NCBI GenBank assembly: GCA_047619685.1
Contig: JBLHLC010000021.1
Location: 11,253 to 75,252, forward strand
Direction of reading: 5' to 3'
DNA length: 64,000 nt
Source of the DNA: JABDJZ01 sp047619685
GTDB taxonomy: Bacteria > Bacteroidota > Rhodothermia > Rhodothermales > UBA10348
The notes beneath the pieces are model-generated. The model made no database searches and had not been told where the DNA came from. It was given only the letters and a program-made list of their open reading frames with translations. Below, piece by piece: positions 43,230 through 50,537 of this stretch. The stretch's first letter is position 1, and each line of letters begins with the position of its first letter. A program made the position numbers and the translations under genes.

Positions 43230-44273
43230 ATGGGACACGCCTACCAAGCTGTCGGCTGGAACCGACAAAAGCGGATCTACGACCTTACCGTGGCCAGCCT
43301 GCTCGGCACCTATCTGGCCGGATTCGTGATTCTCGGAGTGATTCTGTTTCCGACTGCGACCGCCGAGACCCTGCTCATCCGGGCGCTTGGCTCGGCCGCC
43401 TTTCTGCTGCTGCATGTCATCCTCATTATCGGTCCACTTCACCGGCTGGCACCGATTACGGCCCCGCTTCTCTACAACCGGCGCCATCTTGGCGTGACCA
43501 TGTTCGTGGTCGCCCTGGCGCATGCGGCATTCACGACGCTGCAGTTTCACATGCTGGGGCCTCTCAACCCGATGGTTTCCATCCTGTCCGGCGGGGGTGC
43601 TCCGGAGGGGTCGGGCACAGTTCCTTTCCAGCTCTTCGGCTTTGTGGCCTTGGTCATCATAGCGTTGATGGCCGCAACCAGCCACGACTTTTGGCTGGCA
43701 CGGCTGTCCCCGGGTACCTGGAAGAAGCTCCATGTTGCCGTCTACGGTGCTTACGTTCTGCTGATTGGCCATGTATCCTTTGGCATCATGCAGCAGCCGG
43801 GCTCGGGCGTCTGGTTCTGGTTCACGCTAAGCGGAATCATCCTGGTGGGTTCAGTCCACGCCGCCGCTGGTTTGAAGGGCCGCGCGGAGGGGCCAGCCCC
43901 TGACTCCTCGTCGGCGCTCGCCAACGAGGGCTTTTTGCGCGTGTGCCAGGTAGATCAGATTCAGGAGGGCCGCGCCAAAATTTTTGAGATGAGCGGCGAT
44001 CGGATTGCCGTCTTCCGGCACGAAGGCAAACTGTCGGCCGTGTCCAACACCTGCCGACACCAGGGTGGCCCCTTGGGCGAGGGACGGATACTGAACGGCA
44101 ACATTGTGTGCCCGTGGCATGGCTACGAATACAACCCGGTCTCGGGATGTGCGCCGACGCCATTCACTGAAAAAGTACCGACCTTTGCCGTCCGCATCCT
44201 GGACGGCGAGGTATTCGTCAATCCTGAGCCACTTGCCCCCGGCCACGCGCCCCAGGCCGCCGCGATCATATGA
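43230..44273 (+). CDS. Ferric-reductase-like membrane domain fused to a Rieske [2Fe-2S] domain
   Basis: 347 residues from the ATG at 43230, set by GAGGAGG about 7 bases upstream. Residues 1-225 hold about six helices with conserved His residues (LLLHVILIIGPLHRLAPIT, YNRRHLGVTMFVVALAHAAF, KLHVAVYGAYVLLIGHVSFG), as in the haem-binding ferric reductase/MsrQ family. Residues about 240-335 are a Rieske domain: CRHQGGPLGEG and CPWHGYEYN give the C-x-H and C-x2-H cluster ligands. This joins a haem b membrane module to a 2Fe-2S centre in one chain, so electrons could pass across or along the membrane. Donor and acceptor are unknown. Confidence 0.88.
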   Translation: MGHAYQAVGWNRQKRIYDLTVASLLGTYLAGFVILGVILFPTATAETLLIRALGSAAFLLLHVILIIGPLHRLAPITAPLLYNRRHLGVTMFVVALAHAAFTTLQFHMLGPLNPMVSILSGGGAPEGSGTVPFQLFGFVALVIIALMAATSHDFWLARLSPGTWKKLHVAVYGAYVLLIGHVSFGIMQQPGSGVWFWFTLSGIILVGSVHAAAGLKGRAEGPAPDSSSALANEGFLRVCQVDQIQEGRAKIFEMSGDRIAVFRHEGKLSAVSNTCRHQGGPLGEGRILNGNIVCPWHGYEYNPVSGCAPTPFTEKVPTFAVRILDGEVFVNPEPLAPGHAPQAAAII

Positions 44274-45028
44274 GCATGGACGACCCTTTTTACGTTGGAT
44301 ATCACGATCAGGCGCCGGCCTCGGTGGCCAAGGTCATGAGGCGGCTCATCCCGGCGATCGCGCTCCTGCTGGTGGCCTCGCTCGCGCTCCTGGCCCGGGC
44401 ACAACAATTTGACGACAGTGCCTTTGAGTTCGGCAACGTAGGGTCGTTCGAAGGGATCTATCGGGCAGACCCCGTGGCACACCTCCGGCTGGATGACGAC
44501 TCGGTGATCCTCCTGGTTGGGACCGGGAAGTTCGCGGCGGAGGTTTCGGCGGAATCCGGAGCCCGGGTCCGGCTGGACGGAACCCGCATCATCCGCAACG
44601 AGCGGATCATGGTCGAAGTCCAGCAGAGCGCCACCCAGGTTCTCGCGCCGGCAACCGTGATCCCGGTCCCTGTTCGGCTGGGGCCCGTCGATATTATTGG
44701 AGAGGTTGTGGGATCGAAGTGTTTCCTTGGAGTGATGAACCCTGCGCACGGCACGGTCCATCGCGCCTGTACACGGCACTGCATTCTCGGAGGCGTACCC
44801 GCGCTTCTGCGGCCGTCTGACGGCGCCGGGGCCTCTGACCCGTCTGCAAACGGACTACTGAAGGGGGACGCCATTATTCTGGTGGGCGCCAGCCTTTCGG
44901 ACCTTGCTCGCGCGGCCGGCCAAATGGTTCGCGTTCGCGGATCTCGCTGGGCAATACCCGGCCTGGAGTGGGTTGAGGCTGACTCGTTGACCCGCAACCA
45001 TCCCGAAGAACTTCCCTTTGCCCAATAA
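44270..45028 (+). CDS. Membrane-anchored protein with a conserved Cys/His motif, partner of the Rieske fusion
   Basis: 252 residues. One anchor helix (about 22-44, MRRLIPAIALLLVASLALLA), then a beta-rich periplasmic part. Its striking segment is GSKCFLGVMNPAHGTVHRAC then TRHCILGGVPALL: C151, H164, C167, H170 and C171, which could bind metal or haem. I recall similar SKC...HR.C...C..GG motifs in uncharacterised bacterial proteins beside redox genes but know no assigned function. The ATG overlaps the stop of the Rieske fusion gene (ATGA), so they are coupled and probably work together. Confidence 0.7.
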   Translation: MSMDDPFYVGYHDQAPASVAKVMRRLIPAIALLLVASLALLARAQQFDDSAFEFGNVGSFEGIYRADPVAHLRLDDDSVILLVGTGKFAAEVSAESGARVRLDGTRIIRNERIMVEVQQSATQVLAPATVIPVPVRLGPVDIIGEVVGSKCFLGVMNPAHGTVHRACTRHCILGGVPALLRPSDGAGASDPSANGLLKGDAIILVGASLSDLARAAGQMVRVRGSRWAIPGLEWVEADSLTRNHPEELPFAQ

Positions 45029-45059
45029 ACGGGGCCCTATTCCAACGGCGCCGACCTCA

Positions 45060-45842
45060 GTGATCCACAGCTCTCCGACCACCGTCGCAGCACATCGCAT
45101 TCCGCATTTGAGGGAGACCTCGGGGCGTTATGAACTGGCTTTTGCCCAGTCGGCGGAAGAGCTGAATCCTGTTCTTCGCCTTCGGTATGAGGTCTTCAAC
45201 CTCGAGTTGGAAGAGGGATTGGAGGTTTCGCACCAAACGGGTATGGATCGGGACGCGTTCGATGACTTCTGTCACCACCTCATCGTCCGAGATCGAGAGA
45301 GTGGCCTCGCGGTGGGGACATACCGCATGCAGACGCAGGAGATGGCAGCTTCAGGGCGCGACTTTTACGCGGCCACCGAGTTCGACCTTGCCATGTTTCC
45401 GCCTGGCGTCCTCGAGAACTCCCTTGAAATCGGGCGGGCCTGCATCGCCAGAGAACACCGGAATCTCCAAGTGCTGTATCTGCTCTGGCGAGGCCTGGGT
45501 CAGTATCTGGCCCATAACCAGCTCCGGTTTCTTTTCGGGTGTTGCAGCTTGACCAGTCAGGACTCCCACGAGGCCACGCGTGTATTTCGACGACTGGCCA
45601 GGGACGGCAACCTTGACCCGAAGTATTCAATCGACCCACTGGTGAGTCATCGTTGCCTGGTGGAGAATCCAGATCCGGGCGCGGACCACGTCCCCCGGCT
45701 CATGCGGGCCTATCTGGGTATGGGGGCAAAAATATGCTCCGGGCCGGCGATCGACAGGGAGTTCAAAACGGTGGACTACCTGGCCCTGTTCGACCTGTCG
45801 TCCATGCCAGCATCCAGACTCGCATTCTTCCAGTGCGAATGA
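45060..45842 (+). CDS. GNAT-type N-acyltransferase (OlsB/GlsB-like)
   Basis: 260 residues from a GTG at 45060; a TTG at 45018, inside the previous gene, is the alternative. ELNPVLRLRYEVFNLELEEG, DDFCHHLIVRDRESG, VGTYRMQ, and LEIGRACIAREHRN follow the haemolysin-like acyltransferases that move an acyl chain from ACP to the amino group of ornithine or glycine. It is directly followed by a PlsC-type O-acyltransferase, the gene order used for ornithine and glycine lipids. The amino acid acceptor cannot be told from sequence. Confidence 0.8.
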   Translation: MIHSSPTTVAAHRIPHLRETSGRYELAFAQSAEELNPVLRLRYEVFNLELEEGLEVSHQTGMDRDAFDDFCHHLIVRDRESGLAVGTYRMQTQEMAASGRDFYAATEFDLAMFPPGVLENSLEIGRACIAREHRNLQVLYLLWRGLGQYLAHNQLRFLFGCCSLTSQDSHEATRVFRRLARDGNLDPKYSIDPLVSHRCLVENPDPGADHVPRLMRAYLGMGAKICSGPAIDREFKTVDYLALFDLSSMPASRLAFFQCE

Positions 45843-46612
45843 TCGGGCATGTTCGGGCCGCATCGCGGCTGGTTTCGATTCTGGTGGCCGGATCGGTTTT
45901 CTCAATGATCCTGGTTCTGACCGGACTTGTTCTCTTTCCCTTCCCCCAGGCCAGCCAACGGGCCCGGCAGTCCGTTCTGGACGTGGCAGTCCACGTCGGA
46001 GTCTGGCTGGTCGGGATGCGGATCGAAGTGATTGGCAAAGCCCCGACACCGCCTTTCTTCCTCGTGGCGAACCATCTGGGATACATCGACATCCTCCTGG
46101 TGCGCGGAGCGGTGAAGGCGCGTTTTGTATCGAAGGCGGAAGTGGCTTCCTGGCCGGTCTTCGGCTGGCTCGCGTCGCTGACCGGCACTCTTTTTCTGGA
46201 GCGCCGTAACAAACGTGACCTTTCCCGCATCAACAGTCAACTGCGGAACGTACTGGAATCGGGTCACGGTTTGATTGTTTTCCCCGAGGGGACATCCAGT
46301 TCGGGAAGTCTTGTTAAACCTTTTCACGCCGGGTTGCTGGCCTATCCGGCCGAGTCCGGACTGGGGGTGCATACCGCGACCCTCCACTATTCGGTACCTG
46401 AAGGATCGAATGCGGCTTTTGATGTGTGTTGGTGGGGAGATATGACTTTTCTGGATCACCTGTACAAATTGCTCCTAATGCCAGGATTCACCGGACGGAT
46501 CACTTTCGGCCCGGCACCAGTACACGCTCCAGACAGGAAAGACTTGGCGCTGGACCTTCGAGAAGGTGTTCTGGCTGCTTTTGAACAAATAGACGGCGCA
46601 CCGCCCACATGA
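45839..46612 (+). CDS. PlsC-type O-acyltransferase (OlsA/GlsA-like)
   Basis: 257 residues from the ATG at 45839, overlapping the GNAT stop by ATGA. One membrane helix near the start (VSILVAGSVFSMILVLTGLV), then the acyltransferase blocks: FFLVANHLGYIDILL (HX4D), VSKAEVASWPVFGWLASLTG, LFLERRNKRDL and LIVFPEGTSS. It would add the second acyl chain to the N-acylated amino acid made by its neighbour, or act as a plain 1-acylglycerol-3-phosphate acyltransferase. Pairing with the GNAT gene favours the former (inference). Confidence 0.87.
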   Translation: MIGHVRAASRLVSILVAGSVFSMILVLTGLVLFPFPQASQRARQSVLDVAVHVGVWLVGMRIEVIGKAPTPPFFLVANHLGYIDILLVRGAVKARFVSKAEVASWPVFGWLASLTGTLFLERRNKRDLSRINSQLRNVLESGHGLIVFPEGTSSSGSLVKPFHAGLLAYPAESGLGVHTATLHYSVPEGSNAAFDVCWWGDMTFLDHLYKLLLMPGFTGRITFGPAPVHAPDRKDLALDLREGVLAAFEQIDGAPPT

Positions 46613-47154
46613 GCACACAGACCCTGGTAGAGCACAATATTACCTTCCTGCAGCAGGCCGTTGAACTGGTGGAATCCTTGGACGACGCTGCCTACACGGA
46701 ACGCAGGCCACCACTTTTCCCCAGCGGTATTGGGGATCATCTGCGCCACACCATTGAGCATTACCAGTGTTTCTCTGCCGGACTGTCGACGGGGCGAATC
46801 GACTATGACAACCGCCAACGGGACGAATCGATTTCCAGTTCGCCGTCGCACGCCGTCGCAATTATTGAGGGTGTGATTGATGAGCTTGGCGATGTCCCCG
46901 ATTCTGACAGCCGGATCACGGTGCGCCTGGACAGTTCCAGTGATGAAGGTGACGATGATCCCTGGAGCGAGTCGACTGTGCGAAGAGAGTTGCAATTCCT
47001 CCAGGCTCACACCGTGCACCACTACGCGCTGATCGCGTTCATCCTCAGGCTCCAGGGCACCGAACCTTCCGCCCGGTTTGGCGTGGCGCCGTCAACTCTG
47101 CGCCACCGCAAAGCGACCGGTGCAGAGTCAGGTGTGCTACCAGTCAACGGCTGA
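46609..47154 (+). CDS. DinB-like four-helix-bundle protein
   Basis: 181 residues, mainly helical. His positions match the DinB/YfiT superfamily metal triad: IGDHLRHTIEHYQ (about 42-54) and FLQAHTVHHYALIAFILRLQ (about 131-150). Members include mycothiol- or bacillithiol-dependent S-transferases and unknown hydrolases. The start overlaps the acyltransferase stop by ATGA, so it belongs to the lipid operon. Its reaction is unknown. Confidence 0.75.
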   Translation: MSTQTLVEHNITFLQQAVELVESLDDAAYTERRPPLFPSGIGDHLRHTIEHYQCFSAGLSTGRIDYDNRQRDESISSSPSHAVAIIEGVIDELGDVPDSDSRITVRLDSSSDEGDDDPWSESTVRRELQFLQAHTVHHYALIAFILRLQGTEPSARFGVAPSTLRHRKATGAESGVLPVNG

Positions 47155-47166
47155 TCTCAGCCCCGG

Positions 47167-49764
47167 ATGCCTGATCCTCGGGCCCCTCGGCGGCATAGGC
47201 TCCGCTGGATCCTCGGCCTGTATGCAGTCAGCCTGCTGGCCTCTGGAGCCGTCCGCTTCTTTCAGGCTCCAGCACCCATCCATTCGTATCAGCGCGAAGT
47301 CCGGCTACCACCGGTTGAGGGCGCTCATCACGTAGAAGGCTCGAGCATCCGGTTGGCTTTTGCCGACGACGGACCTACCGACCAGGTCCCTGTGGTACTC
47401 CTTCACGGCAGTCCGGTGGCGAGCAGTTCCATGATGGGCGTGCATCGGTCCCTGGCCGATCGAGGCCGGAGAGTGCTTACGCCAGACCTCCCGGGCTTTG
47501 AGCGGTCAGAGCGGCACGTACCCGACTACTCGGTGCGGGCCCACGGCCGGTACTTGATCACGTGGCTGGACAGCCTCGGGGTCGATCAGGCGGATTTCGT
47601 GGCGTACAGCATGTCTGGCGGCGTCGTTCTGGAAGCGTACCAGTTGGCGCCCGAGCGCTTTCGTTCGCTCGTCATGCTTTCGGCCATCGGTGTCCAGGAA
47701 TTGGAGTTGACCGGTGACTACACCCTGAACCACGTGATTCACGGCCTGCAGGTCAGTGCCATCTGGCTCGTGGTGGAAGGCATTCCCCATTTCGGATACC
47801 TGGATGATGCGATCGTGAGTGTTCAATACGCCCGGAATTTCTACGAGACGGACCAGCGTCCGCTGAGGGGCTTTTTGAGGGATTTCCAGGCGCCCATGGA
47901 GATCATACACGATCGCGGAGACGCCATGGTGCCTTACGCGGCGGCCGTCGAACACGCGCGCCTCGTGCCCCAGGCCTCGTTGGTCACGCTGACCGGTCGC
48001 GGTCACGGATGGCCGTTCATGGCCGCCGACTCGGTGGCTGCGCTTATCGATGACTTTGTGGGCAGAGTGGATCGCGCTCTTGCCCCAGATCGGGCGGCGG
48101 CAGCGCCGGACCGCACGTTGGCAGCCGCCGAGCCCTTTGACGCTTCCTCGGTCCCTCCCCCAAGTGGCTTGACCGTCGCCATTTTGATGTTCCTGGTCGC
48201 GGCAGCCACCATGGCAAGCGAAGACCTTGCTTCCATTGGCAGCGGCCTCATGGCAGCACAAGGGACACTCACCTTCGTTCAGGCTTTCCTCGCCGCACTT
48301 GTGGGCATTGTCGTGGGCGATATGTCCCTCTATCTGGCGGGCAGGTGGCTGGGCCGACCCCTCGTGGAGCGCGCTCCGTTTCGCTGGTTCGTTTCGAGCG
48401 AAAAGCTGGCGGTCGGAGAAAAGTGGTTTGATGAACGCGGAATCAGGGCGGTCCTCCTGGCGCGGTTTGTCCCTGGGACGCGGTTGCCCACGTATGTCGC
48501 CGCCGGGGTTCTGCGGGCGCCTTTCTTCAAGTTCTTTGGGTACTTCCTTGTGGCTGCGCTGCTCTGGACGCCAGCCATAGTGGGTGCATCCATGCTCCTG
48601 GGCCGCCGGGTACTGCTCTACTACGACGTTTTTGAGCAGTACGCAGTATGGGTTGTGGCCGGGCTTGCCATTTTTCTGTTCGTCGCGTTTCGGATTGCAC
48701 CCCTCCTTTTTTCCCACGCCGGCAGGCGGCGCCTGGCGGGCAAGTGGCTTCGGGTAACGACTTGGGAATTCTGGCCAGCGTGGGTGTTTTACCCGCCCGT
48801 TGTCCTTTGGTGCTTCTGGCTGGCCGTTCGCAACAGATCCCTGCTCGCATTCACGGCCGCGAATCCGGGTATCCCTCACAGCGGTTTTGTGGGCGAATCC
48901 AAGCGAGCCATCCTGGACGCCCTCCCTCCCGAATGGGTGGCCTCGTACACCTACCTGCCCGCGGGCGTATCCGTAGACGACGGGGCCGCTGCCGTAGCCG
49001 ACTTCATGACGGTACACGGGACGGAGTTTCCGGTCGTCCTGAAACCTGATGTGGGCGAGCGAGGTCGGGGAGTCACCGTTGCCCGGTCTGAAAGCGATGT
49101 CAGGAGGCACCTTTCCGATGCAGAGGGCGCCACCATCGCCCAGACATACGTTCCCGGCAGTGAGTATGGCGTGTTTTACTACCGCGATCCGGACTCGGGC
49201 GAAGGCATTATTTTTTCCGTAACGGACAAACGGTTTCCGTCCGTGACCGGCGACGGAAAGCGGTCGATCCACGAGCTGATTCTCGAGGACCCGCGCGCCA
49301 TCGCGATGCTTCCCGTCTACGAGCAGGCCAATGCCCACAGGCTGGACCAGGTCCTCCCGGCAGCACAAACTGCACAACTGGTGGAGTTGGGGACCCATTG
49401 CCGCGGCGCCGTGTTTCTGGATGGCTCTCAGCTAATCACCCCCACTTTGACCCGAGCCCTTTCCGAGATTGCAGGCAAATTCGAAGGTTTCCATTTCGGA
49501 CGGTTCGACGTCAGAGTTGCAGACGCGCAGGCCCTCGCAGAGGGTCGTGATTTTCGGATCATCGAATTGAACGGTGTCACCAGCGAGGCCACCCACATCT
49601 ATGCGCCCGGTACCCGGCTCCTGGATGCCTACCGAGTGTTGTTCAAACAATGGGAGTTGGCGTTCCAAATTGGCGCATCCAACAGAAAGCGGGGAGCCAA
49701 GGCCTCCAGCTTGGCCCAGATGACGGCTCTGCTGCTGGCTCATATCCGGCGGGGCCTGGCATGA
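47167..49764 (+). CDS. Three-domain fusion: alpha/beta hydrolase, DedA/VTT membrane domain, ATP-grasp ligase
   Basis: 865 residues. Anchor helix about 15-34. Alpha/beta hydrolase (about 60-300) with LLHGSPVASSS, nucleophile in AYSMSGG (S148), acid in HDRGD (D252) and base in GRGHGWP (H280): a complete triad. DedA/SNARE-associated membrane domain (about 335-510) with LVGIVVGDMSLYLAGRWLG and the FVPGTRLPTYVAAG motif. Further helices, then an ATP-grasp domain (about 590-845): VVLKPDVGERGRGV, GSEYGVFYY, and Mg ligands in IIELNGVTSEA. The reading frame is unbroken and every motif is intact. The hydrolase should be periplasmic and the ligase cytosolic. It lies between acyltransferases and an MlaE permease. 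Confidence 0.88.
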   Translation: MPDPRAPRRHRLRWILGLYAVSLLASGAVRFFQAPAPIHSYQREVRLPPVEGAHHVEGSSIRLAFADDGPTDQVPVVLLHGSPVASSSMMGVHRSLADRGRRVLTPDLPGFERSERHVPDYSVRAHGRYLITWLDSLGVDQADFVAYSMSGGVVLEAYQLAPERFRSLVMLSAIGVQELELTGDYTLNHVIHGLQVSAIWLVVEGIPHFGYLDDAIVSVQYARNFYETDQRPLRGFLRDFQAPMEIIHDRGDAMVPYAAAVEHARLVPQASLVTLTGRGHGWPFMAADSVAALIDDFVGRVDRALAPDRAAAAPDRTLAAAEPFDASSVPPPSGLTVAILMFLVAAATMASEDLASIGSGLMAAQGTLTFVQAFLAALVGIVVGDMSLYLAGRWLGRPLVERAPFRWFVSSEKLAVGEKWFDERGIRAVLLARFVPGTRLPTYVAAGVLRAPFFKFFGYFLVAALLWTPAIVGASMLLGRRVLLYYDVFEQYAVWVVAGLAIFLFVAFRIAPLLFSHAGRRRLAGKWLRVTTWEFWPAWVFYPPVVLWCFWLAVRNRSLLAFTAANPGIPHSGFVGESKRAILDALPPEWVASYTYLPAGVSVDDGAAAVADFMTVHGTEFPVVLKPDVGERGRGVTVARSESDVRRHLSDAEGATIAQTYVPGSEYGVFYYRDPDSGEGIIFSVTDKRFPSVTGDGKRSIHELILEDPRAIAMLPVYEQANAHRLDQVLPAAQTAQLVELGTHCRGAVFLDGSQLITPTLTRALSEIAGKFEGFHFGRFDVRVADAQALAEGRDFRIIELNGVTSEATHIYAPGTRLLDAYRVLFKQWELAFQIGASNRKRGAKASSLAQMTALLLAHIRRGLA

Positions 49765-50510
49765 GCGTCCTTGTCAGGCAACTGGAGGAACTGGGTAGGT
49801 ACGGCCTCTTCACTGCCAGGGCCGCAAAAGCTGCCGCGAGCGCGTGGGAGTTCCGAAAACTCACCTTCCAGCAGGCGGTCCGAATTGGCGTAAACGCGCT
49901 CCCCGTGGTCATGCTGGCTTCGGCCTTTGCCGGCATTGTGACCACCGTGCAGACGGCCTATCAGCTCCAGAACGTGATTCTGAGCAGCGATGCCGTGGGT
50001 ACCGTCGTGGTCCCGACACTGATGTTGGAGATGTGCGCGCTGGTACCCGGCCTGGTTATGGCCTCCAGGGTTGGCGCCTCCATAGCGGCCGAACTCGGGA
50101 CCATGAGGGTGACCGAGCAGATCGATGCACTGGAGGCCATGGGCATCGATTCCATTGGCTACCTGGTCGTGCCGCGCGTCTTCGCAGCCATCCTGATGTT
50201 TCCTGCGCTGTATGTGGCGGCAACGGTTGTCGCCATCGTGGCGGGGGGTATGGCAGGGGAATTCCTGGACTACCTGCCGTTTGAAGCGTACATCCGCGGC
50301 GCGCGGACCTATTTTCTCCCCTTCGACGCGTTCTACGGCATGACAAAGTCGTTGGCTTTCGGCATCGTAATCACGACTATTGCCTGCTGGAAGGGCTTCA
50401 ACACGTCGGGAGGCGCCGACGGGGTGGGCAAGAGTGCCACCGAGGCCGTCGTCACATCCTGCGTCAACATTCTGATAGTAGACTACATCCTTGCCGAGTT
50501 ACTCCTCTAA
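49761..50510 (+). CDS. mlaE: MlaE/YrbE-family phospholipid permease
   Basis: 249 residues from the ATG at 49761, overlapping the fusion gene by ATGA. Helices and the family motif GTMRVTEQIDALEAMGIDSI followed by GYLVVPR are diagnostic of MlaE permeases, which work with an ATPase (MlaF) and an MCE-domain protein (MlaD) to move phospholipids between membranes. Neither partner is in this window; the next gene is a SLC12-type carrier. Co-transcription with lipid acyltransferases supports a lipid substrate. Confidence 0.92.
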   Translation: MSVLVRQLEELGRYGLFTARAAKAAASAWEFRKLTFQQAVRIGVNALPVVMLASAFAGIVTTVQTAYQLQNVILSSDAVGTVVVPTLMLEMCALVPGLVMASRVGASIAAELGTMRVTEQIDALEAMGIDSIGYLVVPRVFAAILMFPALYVAATVVAIVAGGMAGEFLDYLPFEAYIRGARTYFLPFDAFYGMTKSLAFGIVITTIACWKGFNTSGGADGVGKSATEAVVTSCVNILIVDYILAELLL

Positions 50511-50537
50511 ACGGGCCTGCTTGACGACCGGCGCGCC

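Noticed and set aside
47506..49398. 630-codon minus-strand frame over the hydrolase-DedA-ATP-grasp fusion
   Set aside because: The plus-strand frame contains all catalytic motifs; the minus frame is low-complexity antisense.
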